Source: Arthrinium phaeospermum
Lineage: Eukaryota; Ascomycota; Sordariomycetes; Amphisphaeriales; Apiosporaceae
Assembly: GCA_006503535.1 (NCBI GenBank)
Contig: QYRS01000003.1
Span: forward strand, 1,240,001 to 1,304,000
Reading direction: 5' to 3'
Length of the DNA stretch: 64,000 nucleotides
Position numbers and translations under genes: made by a program. Below the pieces are notes generated by a model, which searched no databases, was not told the DNA's origin, and saw only the letters and a list, made by a program, of their open reading frames with translations. This document shows positions 1 to 12,597 of this stretch, in pieces; the first letter of the stretch is position 1; every line of letters starts with the position of its first letter.

Positions 1-299
1 TCTGGACCATGCAACTGGCTGATTGATGCGCCAGTTTTTATTCTTCTTTCTATAAGAATAACGTTAAACGTAAAAAGAGTAATTATAGCAAAGTAATAGG
101 TCCTTATTCCTAAAATATTACTCGGTATACTTATGAGCAAGCATATCCGGTTTAGGCGAGAACACCCATATACGAGGAGGAGTGCCGTAAGGCACCCCAG
201 GTACCCAAGATTATTAAGGCCATATTGCCTCTGAAACGTCCAATGGAATCCGACCAGGTCGCCGCGGCTTGCCTGTATCTCTGTAGGTGCAGGCCAACA
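1..299. other. Non-coding left flank
   Basis: No supported gene. The stretch is AT-rich at its left end. It is probably the 3' flank of the SDR gene, which ends at position 300 on the minus strand. Confidence 0.5.
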
Positions 300-1367
300 C
301 TATAGATCAGATGTGATACCAGGCTGGATTCTCTTCAACTCTCCCAAAAGCTCATCAACCAATTTCTTTTGCACTCGTTGGCCCCATTTACCAGTAACTT
401 GACCCCTGGGTCTTGGTGTCGGTCAGAACAGTCATATATCGAAGGAGTAGGGGTAAACAACTCACATTTCGACCCGGCAATTTGAAAGGTATTGTCCGTT
501 TGTCTCCGGGCCCGCCAATAAGCCGTGAACCAGGACACGACTGCCTTCTTCGGCGGAGCGGGCCAGAATCTTCTCGAACACCTTGAATGCAGGACTGTCT
601 GCTGATTCGCGGGCCAGATTGGACTTGCAAAAGCTTGGGTTTGGTGTATTGATAATCACGTCGCCCTTTCCCGTGGCGCTGGACCTCGCGGCGAGCTCGC
701 GTACGGCAAAGAGGACGAGAAGCTTACTCAGGGGGTACCGGCCGCTCATGTCGGCTGTTTTCTCGTTGTTGAGTCTTTCGATGATGCTGGGGTTCTTGTC
801 GGGATCCAGCTCTGCCAGCGGGGCCATGCTGTACAGGGCGCTGTTTGGTATCACAAAACGGCACGCGTGCCCCGTCGCCTTCCCAGACTCGCGCATCTTG
901 GGCAGGAGGAGCATGTACAACAGGAAGGTACTGATAAAGTTGACGTTCAGGGTCTTCTCATAGCCCTCACTCAGGCTCCATTGCGTGGTCATGACGCCGG
1001 CGTTGGCCAACACTCCATCGAGTCTTGGAAGCTGGATGGAGACCCGGTTGGCGAACGCCTTGACGGAATCGTGGCTGTCCATATCGAGAGGCCAAACTTC
1101 GATAGTGGATGGGGGCTGGTCAGTGATGTCGATGATCCTCTTCTTGGCATCTTCACCTTTGGCCAGACTTCGTACCCCTAGTATCAACTTGCCCACACCA
1201 AGCCGTGATAGGTGAAGACTGGACTCGAATCCAAGGCCACCGTTGGCCCCGGTCACAATGAAGACTTTCTCGGAAATATCAGGGTTAGCTTCCGGAACAG
1301 GAAGCGTGACGAACAGTTTTGATCCTATCACGGACTTCATCCCATATAGTGCTGAAGTGACAGACAT
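300..1367 (-). CDS. Short-chain dehydrogenase/reductase (335 aa)
   Basis: This is an NAD(P)-dependent SDR of the retinol dehydrogenase / WW-domain-oxidoreductase-like type; the substrate is unknown. Two exons: 466-1367 and 300-405, with a 60-nt GT-AG intron (GTGAGT...CAG). The intron matters: without it the protein ends early at NCRVEM, while exon 2 restores the family tail (GKWGQRV...LKRIQPGI). Visible motifs are the Rossmann TGANGGLG near residue 40, NAG in VLANAGV, and the catalytic YxxxK as YPLSK. The start is the ATG at 1367 because upstream in-frame starts are non-ATG and a TATAAAAG lies 146 bp upstream. The gene is divergent from a Zn2Cys6 regulator 511 bp away, which suggests co-regulation (inference). 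Confidence 0.88.
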
Positions 1368-1878
1368 TGTCGTTCGTGGATTGTTGGGGAGGCGAGGCGG
1401 TTGTATCAAGGTACAACAGTGTGTCGGAGAAGTTGGAGAGCTCTAGCGTAATCTCGGATATGTTGTGGTTATGATACTCCATTGAATAGAAGACTTAATG
1501 GACGAATAGAACCTTTTATAGCCAAGTTGGCTACCCCTAAGTGAACCTGTCCGTTCTTCCATTTACACATGGAGTTAAGTAGCTCCAGGTGCATAAAGCT
1601 TTATGCGCCGCTACGATTGCACTAGACGATGCACAAATACCCCTGATATGCGATGTATGACGCTAATTGGCTCGGGGATAAATTAACTAGTGGGTACCTT
1701 GGGGGACGGGGTTAATATCTCCGTCATAATGATTGATTACATGTGCCAACGACAACAAAAGGACCTACTGGACTTGCCCAAACAGAGTCAAAGCTCATTG
1801 AATGCAGTCCATCTCTCCCCGTGATGCTATAAACATATACGCCAAGACCCATTGACTAATCGATGTCTCATTTCCCCA
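1368..1878. promoter_or_regulatory. Bidirectional promoter between SDR and Zn2Cys6 factor
   Basis: This is a 511-bp gap between two divergent start codons. Toward the SDR there is a minus-strand TATAAAAG at 1513-1520. Toward the regulator there is a plus-strand TATAAA at 1828-1833, about 50 bp before the ATG, so that 5' UTR would be short. The arrangement is typical of a pathway regulator controlling its neighbour. I did not identify a binding site for the factor. Confidence 0.55.
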
Positions 1879-4261
1879 ATGACTTCTCTGGATGGCGTTC
1901 CCAGGAGGGTCGAGAAGCGGAATCGGCCACCCGTCTCATGCGAACCTTGTCGGACCCGCAAGTACGTGAGCTGAGAAGAGAGTATCCAAGTACCCTGAAG
2001 ATGCTAATGAGTTCGCCGTACTTCCACCCCCAGATTGAAATGCAACCGCAGCCTACCATGCGACTCCTGTACCAAACGCGGCAAATCCGCAGCGTGTGCT
2101 TATGCGCCCAATGCCAGCCGAGCTAGGCCAGAACCCAACAAGTCCCGGGATATGAAGGACAGATTGAATGCTCTCGAAAAACTCGTCTCATCCTTCCTAG
2201 CTGGCGAGGCACCTACTCTAGCCAGCCCATCGGCCACGGTTGGGAACAACGGCGCGGATACTGAGACGAACCCGACACTCGTCAATACTCCACTGTCCGA
2301 AAGGCATGACGACTCGATTGCAGCAGATGTTGGTCTCACTAGGCCAAACGGAGATGCGCCGCTTTCTCCAGAGACCCCTAATCTCCAAGAGATGGGAGAC
2401 GGCCAGGTGAATTACATCGACCCCAGCCATTGGCTGTCCATCCTCGACGACATCAAGGAGGTACGAGAGCACTTATCCGTCCCGAACCAACCTATGGCGC
2501 ACAGTGTCATGGCGCTCGATTCAAATCACATGACGCCAGACGCTACGTTCTTGTCTATGCCGGCTCAGACCTTGAGCCTCAGTGATGCTCTGAGCGCTTT
2601 GCCGGCCCGACCAACTTGCGATAGGCTGATCTCTTGGTACTTCAACGCCCGTTTTATGGTCTTGGGTATGGAATCCACCTTAATTGACTGCTGATTTATT
2701 CACCTGAAGACTGATCCATGTTTAAGGTGTTGTACATCCTACCAAATTTCAAGCCGAGGTAAGTCTGTGGTATAATACTTGACTCGTTGAAAGCGAAGCT
2801 TTGCTTACCAAGACCCCAGTACACAGCATTCTGGGAGTCTCCTTCCACAGCATCGCCCTTGTGGGTGGCTCTGCTATTCTCCATTCTAAGTATCGCGGCA
2901 ACACTACGACGGGTATCAAACATCACGGAACCCGCTGGCTCAGTCCCCCCTATCAACATTTTTCAGCAGATCACAGTGCAATGCTTGGTTTTGGGGCGAT
3001 ACACCACCGCCAATGCGCACGCTCTCGAGGCGTTTGTACTCCATCTCCAAAGTGGATTCTTCTCCCTCGACAGACCACCCGTGGAGTTATGGTTTGAGAT
3101 GGGCACCGTGATCCGGCTGGCGTTTCGCATGGGGTACCACCGCGACCCCAGCAAACTCGCGGGAATTTCGCCATATGATGGCGAGATGCGGCGGCGGGTC
3201 TGGCTCAACATAGTCCAAGTGGATGCCTTGATGTCGTATCAGAATGGGTACCCCAGCATGATACCTACCGAGTTCTGCGACACAGCCGTACCACGAAACC
3301 TGGAAGACTCCGACCTGCGTGTTGATATGGAGGCATTGCCACCATCCAGACCACTCAACGAACAGACGCCCGTTCTGTACGTCATCGTCAAGGCTGGTGT
3401 CATGGCGGTCTTCAAGAGGATCGTTGCCCACACCCAGTCGATTTCCGTCAAGCCATATACCCAAACGTTGCTACTAGACAAAGAGATGAACCAGGCATAC
3501 AGTGCGGTGCCGGACCTGCTGAAGCGACGAGATATCAAGCAGTGCTTCCTGGATCACGCCGTGCTTATATGGCAGAGATGTACAGTCGAGCTTCTCTATC
3601 TCAAGGGGCTGATCATACTCCATCGAAGGTACATCAACTACGAGCAGCAAAGTCCAGACTTTGAGCCCTCACGACGGGCTTGCGTGCAGGCAGCACTCGA
3701 ACTCCTCGCCCGTCAAGCAGAGGTCCACGAGGCTTGCGTGCCGGGTGGCCGGCTATACGAAGACCGATGGATCTTCGCCGCGCTGTCGGTGCACGACTTT
3801 CTACTTGCAGCCATGGTGATCTCTCTCGATCTGTCCGTCCGCATGCGGTCCAGTGGCCAGCAGATGTCGGGCAGTGAAAGTGAGTACCAACAGCTTGCTA
3901 GTAAGGAGTACAGGGCGTTGCAGGTGTCTCAGCTGATATGGGCAGCCAGCAGTGCTGCTTCCCCTGAAGCCAATATTGCGGCATTGGCACTGGACCTGAT
4001 GATCAAGAAGGTGGCGGAGAATGATCCTGGTCTCTTCCTCGCCCATGATGCTGGGCTTGCGGAGATGGACTTTACATCAAACGCCGAACTGCCTTATGCG
4101 GGCGCGGTGTCCCAAATGATCGACGGGTCCGAAATCATTGATTGGGTAAGTCTAACTCATTGCACGATATCGCTTCCTGCGGTTGCTAATACCAGGAACA
4201 GGGTCTACTCGACCAATATCTCCAAAACATGGATCATTCGATCTTGGATGCGACTCTTTGA
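1879..4261 (+). CDS. Zn2Cys6 transcription factor with fungal-specific TF domain (710 aa)
   Basis: Five exons: 1879-1961, 2034-2665, 2727-2758 (32 nt), 2820-4145 and 4202-4261. The first intron splits the binuclear cluster; joining exons 1 and 2 gives C-x2-C-x6-C-x5-C-x2-C-x8-C starting CEPCRTRK, near residues 21-50. A basic linker and a short leucine-rich stretch (LNALEKLV) follow. The large exon carries the fungal-specific TF middle domain, with the recognisable segments RLAFRMGYHRDPS and GEMRRRVWLNIVQVD. The last exon adds a short tail in frame. It probably acts in the nucleus as an activator of nearby genes; the divergent SDR is the obvious candidate target (inference). Intron 1 donor GTACGT and the other sites are canonical. 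Confidence 0.88.
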
Positions 4262-4732
4262 CTTATCGTGGCACGTTATAAAGTTTCGACTGGTATCTCC
4301 TATTGGCATCGTATCCTAAAGCGGGAATGGATTCTTGATGATATCAGTGCTTCTCATAACCTAGATCCATGATCTTGAATGTATAATCGGTTGCTGGGAG
4401 AAATATTGTCTGTGAAATAAGCCGGATTCGAGTTACGGTCACGGGGTGCAAGCAATCCGTGGTAACTACGAACTATAAAAGGGGCGAAAAGGGTGAATCC
4501 AGTCCAACTATACAAGTACAGATAAAAAACAATGTTTATCGGAGAAACTTTCTGTCCCCCCTTCCCCTTCTCTCTACAATTCTTCTAATTATGATAATTT
4601 CAGCTCCCGACAATATTATTTCTCTTACATTATTCTGCTTTAAACTTCGGGCGGTAGGGCAACAAACACCATTCAACCTACGACTTCATCCTTCACAGTT
4701 TCGCCTAGGGATACTCAACCACCACCTACACA
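4262..4732 (+). promoter_or_regulatory. Intergenic region and promoter of F-box-like gene
   Basis: It contains the 3' flank of the transcription factor and a TATAAAAG at 4474-4481, about 250 bp before the next ATG. A pyrimidine-rich stretch (about 4550-4590) follows, as is common in fungal 5' leaders. No gene is supported. Confidence 0.4.
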
Positions 4733-5995
4733 ATGCCCGTTGATGACCCAATGGACTTTAGGTACACATTTGTGCCCGTTGATCACACATTCCCTCCCGA
4801 GCTATGGGGAATCATATGCACCGAACTTGCTGACCAGCAAGACCCACGCTTTCATTGGAAGTATTCGACTGAAAAAATCGAGGAAGCACGGTCATCTCTA
4901 TATTCGCTCTGCGAGACCTCCAGAATGCTCCGGTCTATCGCCCGGCCTCTACTACTGAGATCTCGCTGTACAGAAGAGGAGCCCGGTGCATTTCTCAGTC
5001 TTGGAAGAAACATTCTGTCCAAACCACGGTTGGCCTCATTGGTGCGATGCATCAAAGTTGCACCAGACGACCCATTCTACTTCGATGAACTTGCAGAACA
5101 TGCAGAACACGATATTCTGCTGGAGGCCGCCAATCGCTTAGGTTTCTCCCCATCCCTGTTCTCGAGCCGCCAAAAGTTTCCTGGACTCGACGTGTTCAAA
5201 ACCGAACTGTCACCACTGGCCCAACTACTACCACACTTCCTCCCCAAGCTGAAGTATCTACACATACAGCTTGATCGTCACAAAGCGCCTTGCCAAGTTC
5301 TCCAGAGTCTTCGAAAAAGTTCCGTCATCACGCCCTTTGAGTCTGTCACGACCCTAGTGCTGGAGTATAGAAGGTGGTTTCCTGACGGTTGGGTTCTGCA
5401 ACGATACAGCCCCTTACTTGCCTTACTCCCCAACCTCCGTCTATTGTCTCTGTGGAGTTGTCAGGAGATACTCGCGGCAGAAGATACCGAAGACGAATTG
5501 TATGATTCAGGAGAGAGTATTGCCGATTGGATGCCAAAAGGACTACAATCGATCCATTTGCGGGCCTGCAAGCTTAGCAGCCCAGCTATAGACACACTTC
5601 TAGCGAACTGTCATTCGCTGGAAAACGTTTTCTACGCCCCTGACGAAGGCTTTCGGTCTAATCCCTTCGCTGCCCAGGCTGGATATTGCCAAGTCATTCG
5701 GGCATTACGCGGGTCCAAAGATACCTTGAGGTACCTAGATCTTGATATACCCCGTTTAAAGCCTTCCTCGGGGATTTTCGGGGCGCTCTGGGATGGTGAT
5801 GTTGACAAGGACCTGGCTGAGATGTGGACAGCTCTCCAAGAGTTCCCCCATGTCACGTACATCTCCGCCCATGGAAAGGCTTACCAGAAGAGGGATTCTG
5901 AGCCCTTTGACTGGGTCTGTGTGAAGAACACAGGCAACGTCAGGTACAGGACGTTGGACTTCCAATTCGCCATGGAGCAAGCAATGGGGTTTTGA
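4733..5995 (+). CDS. F-box-like / leucine-rich-repeat-type protein (420 aa)
   Basis: Single exon. The N-terminal part has an F-box-like helix pattern (FPPELWGIICTELADQQD then SLCETSRMLRSIARPLLL), as in fungal proteins where an F-box recruits SKP1. The rest has loose leucine-rich spacing (LRLLSLWSCQEILA, LQSIHLRACKLSSP, LRYLDLDIPRLKPS) resembling degenerate LRRs. If genuine, it would be a substrate adaptor of an SCF ubiquitin ligase. The F-box call is from pattern, not a profile search, so 'hypothetical protein' is the fallback. The ATG at 4733 has a good CACAATG context. Confidence 0.7.
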   Translation: MPVDDPMDFRYTFVPVDHTFPPELWGIICTELADQQDPRFHWKYSTEKIEEARSSLYSLCETSRMLRSIARPLLLRSRCTEEEPGAFLSLGRNILSKPRLASLVRCIKVAPDDPFYFDELAEHAEHDILLEAANRLGFSPSLFSSRQKFPGLDVFKTELSPLAQLLPHFLPKLKYLHIQLDRHKAPCQVLQSLRKSSVITPFESVTTLVLEYRRWFPDGWVLQRYSPLLALLPNLRLLSLWSCQEILAAEDTEDELYDSGESIADWMPKGLQSIHLRACKLSSPAIDTLLANCHSLENVFYAPDEGFRSNPFAAQAGYCQVIRALRGSKDTLRYLDLDIPRLKPSSGIFGALWDGDVDKDLAEMWTALQEFPHVTYISAHGKAYQKRDSEPFDWVCVKNTGNVRYRTLDFQFAMEQAMGF

Positions 5996-7571
5996 TCAAG
6001 CTCAACGGAAGTGGAGAAACGGACTCTGCATGCTTTTTTCAACGCTGGAAACGCCGGCCCCGAACAAGCTTGAGGCTCCTGGTTAGCCTGTCGGATTGCT
6101 TGTTTTGCTGGAGTCAGCCTGCGTCTGCCTGAATGCAGCCACCATCAGCTCAGGCTAACAAAACCCTGTCACATCAACACACCACCACACTCAATCAACC
6201 CCTGTCATCCCAGACCTAGGTACTCAATGCCTAGGCACACCCTCGGTCGCATGGTCCGTCCCGCTGGGTTAGGCAATGCGATTGCTTAGCACAGGTTGGT
6301 TGGCCCACCAGGAGTCGGCTACTGCAACACCCAGAATGCTAAAAAGGGCTTCGACGGAATTTGATGTTGGAAGCAACAATTATCTAGTTAGGAATCAATG
6401 GCTAAAGAACCCGACTCAACCAAAACTTGATGAATCTTACAATAGCGAATTTGTTCCGATCTGGTGGCTTTTCCAGCGAGGCCCGTTGATCAAAAGAAGG
6501 CACAGCCGGAGGCTGATTTGAGGTGGCCAAAAAGCTGCAGCTCGATCAGTTGTTTGACAACATTCCGGCAAGGCATATTACACGTTGATAAGACCGATTC
6601 TCTGGATTGCCGGTGTGCCGACATTACCCACCAGCTATCCGCGAGCTGGAACCCTGCGACTTAACGGCCTCAGCAATGGCTTTCTTCTGGGTGACAAGCG
6701 AGCAAGCCACAGTTACCGGTCGGACCACGGAAAAGATGAGTTCGGGAGAAGTTCCCCAAGAGCCCTCCCAGACGAAAGCCTAGTTGGAGGATGCTAGGCC
6801 TTCCTGGATCGCGTGGTGCACTCGAGGCGTAGCACAGATGAGAGGTGTCAGTCGTCACCACCACTCTGGTCAGAGGCGCAAGTAGATGGGAATCGGATCT
6901 TGGTGCTACCCACCTGATGCTCGACTGTCACAAATGCGTGGTCGCGTCAATGTCCTGGAATCAAAACACGACGGGTGCCAATCATTGGTATCGACTTGGT
7001 GATACGAGGCCCTTTGCAACTCAGTACAAGTACTGATGCATTGCTGTGGTCGCCAGGCTTGCTCTCTTCCCATCAAGCAGTAAAGGCTGGAGCTGGAGTC
7101 ATAATAATCGAGGAATGGGCCTCTTTGGCGCCTCGACATTCAAAAAGTGTGTTCCGTCTTATATGCGGTTGTATCCCCAGTAACGCCCACGAAGGAACAC
7201 GAATCTCTCACCTTGAACTCCGACTCTACCGATTACTTCTTGCCACTCGTATAGTCTACTACTCCCCCTGTATCACTCGAGCTCTATATGAGTGTTGTAG
7301 GTGTTCAAGAACTGCTGATTACAATGAATAGACGAATAACTGACTTTGTTACTAGCGGCGTAGGCTCGAGCCGAGATCTACAGATAGCTTCAGCTTCAAT
7401 GCTCCCCCGGGGACATCGTGGCTCAATCTCAACTCTCTCTGGCTGTATTGGCCTGATCTAGTCACTGGTATGTATACACCACGATAAGCAATCTTTACGG
7501 GAGCCAACGGCTCATGGTGCTTACTCGTTGCCAGCTTGGCGGATACGAGAGCGTTGATCAAGCAGAGCAGC
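5996..7571. other. Gene-free stretch (1.6 kb)
   Basis: Only overlapping short open frames (60-118 codons) in several frames, none with recognisable motifs or convincing splice structure. The longest, 6975-7331 plus, has no family signature. I treat this as intergenic, possibly decayed DNA and the leader of the zinc-finger gene. Confidence 0.5.
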
Positions 7572-8381
7572 ATGTCAGATAATCTATCATCGGATTCATG
7601 GGATGGTGTGGAGTACAACATCAACTTGCATCTTGACAACGATGGTCTATCTGCAGAAGATTACTTTTCACCGTTTGATGACTCTCTGGATTTCTTCACT
7701 CCTGTTGTCAGCAATGAGGGTCCCCAGCACCTGGCTGCCCTCAGCAACTACGACTTCAACTTCTTCAATGAACCACCGATAAGCCAACCCGACTACCCCT
7801 TGCAAGGGGTCTATGGCGTTGAAGCATGGTTACAAGATTACCCTTGGCCTCAATGGACATCACGTCAGCAAATGGAATTTGCAATGGAACCAGGCCATAC
7901 CTATGTGGAAGGTGGGCAGTTTCCGCCCCCAGGCCCCCCGCATGCGCCCCCAATAGCCCTAGATCTCGTCGGGGAGGGCAGCTCCCCTAGTCCGTCGTCA
8001 CCAACCTCTTCCCAAAGCGACTCTGGGCAGCCACACCAGTGCGGAGTCTCTGGCTGCGGATCGGTCTTCAAGAAGTCCAACGACTTGAAGAGACACTCCA
8101 ATACCGTGCATAGAGATCACAACAGCAGCAACAGCCACAAATGTTATCGGTGCGCTTGTGGCCATGTCACTGTGCGAAAGGATAACTATCGGAGGCACCA
8201 CAAGGGAGGCAGAGGCCAGCGGGTACATTGCCTCAAAGCGGCTGACCAGGCGTCTCCAGAGAATCCCTTCCAGTGCTACTGCGGCGCGACTCACCACTCT
8301 GCCTCAGCGCATCTGGGCCATGTCACCAGGTGCAGCGTAGGGCACCATGGCCCACCCGGCCGTCCTAGGCGTCATTCGTGA
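7572..8381 (+). CDS. C2H2 zinc-finger protein, tandem paralogue 1 (269 aa)
   Basis: Single exon, start ATG at 7572 (MSDNLSSDSW), chosen because the paralogue at 12598 starts with the same MSDN and the frame upstream begins with a non-ATG codon. The N-terminal ~160 residues are acidic and Pro/Ser-rich, like an activation or disordered region. The C-terminal third holds a canonical finger (C-x4-C-x12-H-x4-H, residues from HQCGVSGC), a second atypical Cys/His module around CACG...RKDNYRRHH, a third Cys-rich module (FQCYCGATHH) and the tail HHGPPGRPRR. The GRPR core resembles an AT-hook (inference). It is probably a nuclear DNA-binding protein; the target is unknown. The paralogue 4.2 kb downstream shares the whole C-terminal array. 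Confidence 0.8.
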   Translation: MSDNLSSDSWDGVEYNINLHLDNDGLSAEDYFSPFDDSLDFFTPVVSNEGPQHLAALSNYDFNFFNEPPISQPDYPLQGVYGVEAWLQDYPWPQWTSRQQMEFAMEPGHTYVEGGQFPPPGPPHAPPIALDLVGEGSSPSPSSPTSSQSDSGQPHQCGVSGCGSVFKKSNDLKRHSNTVHRDHNSSNSHKCYRCACGHVTVRKDNYRRHHKGGRGQRVHCLKAADQASPENPFQCYCGATHHSASAHLGHVTRCSVGHHGPPGRPRRHS

Positions 8382-11300
8382 TTGCTCTGGACCGACAGCT
8401 AATGATTACGTTTCCCTCTCATGTCAAGTGGGAACACTTTATCAACGTTCAGGAACCAGCAAGTCGGAGTCAGCTGGCGACAGTGGGGGGCAGGGAACGC
8501 CACCACCGCGGCACTGCCCACCACCCACAATCATCGCTAGCTTTCGGTTGGTTTCTTGTGTGCCGTAGTCACCTATCTACGGCCGAGCAGTCAGTAGCCT
8601 TTCTGCGCTCTATGACTACTCCGTCCTCATCGGTATTGAACCTTTGAGTTGACCGGCTCCCGTCTCCTTACTGTTACATCCGAGAAAACAAAACAATTGA
8701 AAATGGAAAAAGAACAAAAAAAAAGAGCTAGAGAATGGCGGAAGTCAGAGAACTTCCCCCGAAGAGAGGGGAAAAAAGAGAAAGAAGAAAAAGAACAAAA
8801 AACCGTTAAAGGGGAGGGAAATGACCTGGGTACTTACAATCTCTCAATCCAACTGTGTCGCTCTTTATCATATGCCAATTACCATTAAATCGTGACCCGG
8901 ATGCCACAGAGAATTGATGCAATTGAAACCATTTGTAAACACTTTCAGTAAGTCTCCATCTCATCATAACTTCCAGGCTCTACCATGATGGGTTCCCCTT
9001 ACCCTTTTGAGCCTTTGCCTTGCTAGGTTCGCAAGCACGAAGAGAACATGCTCGTGTTGATGGGACCATATTGTGGCTCGAGGTGTAATTTCTGGTCTGC
9101 CTTGGGAGCCAGCCACTGTGAAATGTGCCTTGTACCGCCCCCGCCCCCAGTTGGTTGGAGATGGCCCGGAGCAACTGATCCAAGGACCGTCATGCCTCGC
9201 CAGAGGCCTATATTCTCATTGGTATGGTTCATGGCATTGCGTCAGGACATGATATGGGCCTCGATATGGTAATATCAGGTACATGGTGGTCTAAGCCCCC
9301 TTTGGACGGAATGTCTAGATCATTTGGCCGAGGCCTATTTCGGGGGACATGCGGGCTGTTGGGCTTTGGTTGGTGCCCAATAGGCCAAATGCATGTATAA
9401 AACCTCATTGGTGCACGATGGCGGGAGAGGCTTCTGAGCGTATCTCGTTGAGAAGCCCACCATCGTACAACATAATATTTTGTTACATTATCCTGAGCTT
9501 GAAATCAAATTCGTGTCGAAGACCCAAGATACCAAAAAGAAATCTGGAAGAAAGTAATTTTGAATTTGGACAAACCCTAGCCAGCCAGCAGGTGGGTGAC
9601 CCGTCCAGCCTTTGATACTGATTGTTTTGAGAGTGGCTTTTACTGACTTGCCCTTTCAATCAAGACTATCAACCGAAGGCCCGCACCCGGCTACCGCAAG
9701 TCAAGCTGTCTCATGGCCTGTACAACCACAGAATTCCGCACCCAGGAGAGTTCAGTCTGTGTTGCGGAAGGTAGACGATGACTACCTCTCAATATCGACC
9801 AGGGAAATCAAGCAGCGGGAAAGCCGTTGAGTCAAGAGGGGAATCCGGCGCAAGGAAGCCGCCGAGAGAGGGGTCACTGCATCCACCACGGCAGGCTCGG
9901 GGGTGCCAAGGACATGGAACAGCGCGGAATTCTCGAAGCTCAGCTACCGGCGATGGCATGGCTAATATGGGTCGGGTTTTGCGGCGCCTGGCGCGCGAAG
10001 TAGTCTGCTAAACTCTTCTTCTGGTTTCGGGGTCGGGGAAAATGAAAAGGACAGGAGTCAGACGACACCTTGACCGACAGCTCTGCTGCCGACGCTGTCT
10101 GCGCTCATCGTGGCATCTTCTGATCTAGCAGTAAACCAGGCGTGGTCGTCAGTTTTGAGTTATTGTTAAAGTTTACTTGTTTTCTTGGATTGCGATATTG
10201 AGAAATTGTCGTACTAGGCCGGTTAGTGGAGAGTTTGACTGGGTATATCCAATCCTGTCATTACCCCTTTAGACAGACATGTACTATATTATTATAAATT
10301 GTATGCCAATTCTAAACTCCACGAGCCTGTGATCTGTCACTTGAATCGTAGATTACTCATCTTACTGAATGCATTCGTCAACTATAGATGCGACGATATA
10401 AGGTATATCGCAGCCGCCCAGCATTCTCATGCACATACCTGTAAGCCACAACAATGGACTTTCAAATCCACCGTCAACCTGGATAGGTGCAGTAGTATGG
10501 TAGAGGGACAGCTGTAACGTTGGTTACGATGCGGGGTGATCTGCAGTCAGCATGAGCCTGCAGTAAGCCATCGCCAGAACCTGCAGCCCAGCGTATCCCA
10601 CAGGCTTGTTCGCCCCAAAGATTGCGACCGTTCACCCATTCTGACAGCAGCGCGCACTGGCTATCGTGATGCGCGCTTCTATGGCTAATCATTCTGCCTG
10701 GTTGCAACTAGATTTCAGATCTTGTATAGAAAACCCCATATACCAATTACTCTAGCAAACCCCTGTCTTCTACACTACACACCACGTCCACTAGACAATG
10801 AGCATATTGGCAACAGAACATGCAGCAGGGGGGTCGCACCAAACTCCGGCGTCTCCCAACCCAACCCCATCTCTTGAACGTTCGGTGTGAGAAAAGCAGT
10901 GGATTGCTAAAGCTCAATGTTTCTCTTCATGGCAACTATCAAGGAAATCACCCATGAATTCCGCGATCAAATCCCTTATGTACATCTCCAAGGCAAATTT
11001 TCGCTCGGTCATGTCGCTGTCTCCGCGTGTGCCCGTTCAATCAATGCGTCATCGCCGTCACCTTCAACGACACAGCCCAGTGGTTTACAGTGAAGGAGGG
11101 GTACTCGAGCCTCCCGCTTGGCTGACAGCGGATTGGACTTTGACAGCATTGACGTGTCATGCGTACCAGTCTTCTGAAATGCGCTAACAATTAGCATCGC
11201 AAACTACACTTGCTTTTGCTGACGAGTACCGCTGTATGGATCTCGAAAGTCAGTCTCAATCAACACACATGTCTGCTCCGCGTTCATCGATACAAGCCGG

Positions 11301-12597
11301 CAATAACTGACAGCTGGAAGAATCTGATTTCATATGGTCCTTGGAAGGAAATGGCCGTATCCTACTGGTACATGACTTCGGCGTTTGGGAACAGCGCGGA
11401 TCTGGCCCAATGCAAGATATGTCCCGGCAACAAAGTATCAGGGGGCATAGTAACTACACCATGCGGTTGGTAGTGGTGGGCTTACAGGCGCGTGCAAGGC
11501 TAAGGGCTAGACGTTGGCTCATGGAACACAAGTGCAGTGCAGTACAACCTACTTACCCAACCATCCAGAAGTTCATCGGATCCGAAGCCCCAAGCCATCC
11601 AAGTTCACGACCGACGGGCCGGAAGCTTATCATGTGACAGTTTCCGGATCTGTGGTACCAAAGATCCTCTCAGCATAGAGATACAGTAGTGACATAAGAC
11701 CACCTAGCAGCAGTTCATCCATTTTGCTGATTGATACTCGACTAGAGCCCCTTGAGAGACCCTGGAATTCAGGGCAGAATTCAGGAGCGCGGCAGGAGAA
11801 GTCCACCACTGTCAGCTCGGGTCGAGACTTGTCGGAGCTGTTACGCACGGGGTTCCGCGGCGACAACGGAACCATCCACAGCAATACTAGCGAGAATAGC
11901 GACGCTGTTTGTTGATATGCTGGAAATACTAGATACGATAGAAAGATCTTGACTTGGAAACTCATTGCTGTGGTCATCTTTTTTACCTCAATCATTGGTG
12001 TGCGGCATGCAGCTGGCCCACTTCAAAGCCCCGGCAACATCGGGGCCGTCCAGCCATGTGCCTCAACCATGATGCGGTTTCCTCACCCCGTTGCCAAGCG
12101 TTGAGGAGAGGCTCTCACCTCGTGAAAACAGGCCTCACGATATGTCCATATATAATCCCATTTCGCCCGGTCGGGAGGAGGGTTCCATTCTTGTCTCTTT
12201 TCTGTACGCAGGTTCACCATCGCGCTTCCGTTCAAACACTGTTCCTGCCCGCTGTTCTTCACCCGTTGCCATCCCACCACTGCACTGCCTACGGTAGTCT
12301 ACAGACTCTCGCCAGGGTCGCTGCTCCGGCACTCTACAAGTCACTAACCAGTGCGACCATTATATTCATGTCATATGTGAGTGGCCATGGCAGACCTGTG
12401 AACTGCAACTTGATGAAGAGCAATTAACTGACGTACCCGTTCGCGATGTAGAGGCAGTCCACTCTCTCCAGACAATACCAACACATCTACCAAACCCTTT
12501 GGTCACACCCTGTATCGGGTCTAAGGCTATTCGACTGGACCTGAACGTATGCAATCTAGCTTTACGGACTGCTTGCACAGTTAATTAGCTAGTCAAT
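8382..12597. other. Large gene-poor stretch (4.2 kb) between zinc-finger paralogues
   Basis: I found no gene that I can support. There is a purine-rich, lysine-coding stretch around 8690-8820 and a CCAAT/TATAAAAC pair near 9377-9403. Several 60-120 codon open frames are present, including a minus-strand frame at 11630-11995 with a hydrophobic start. None has recognisable motifs. The low gene density contrasts with the core genes at the right end of the window. A long 5' leader or uORFs for the second zinc-finger gene could lie in the last few hundred bases; TATATAA occurs near 12149. Confidence 0.5.

Noticed and set aside
8649..8888. Lys/Glu-rich 79-codon frame
   Set aside because: It is the translation of a purine-rich simple stretch, not a gene.
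11630..11995. A 121-codon minus-strand frame with a hydrophobic start
   Set aside because: No motif, no clear promoter, and the hydrophobic stretch is not followed by a plausible mature protein.
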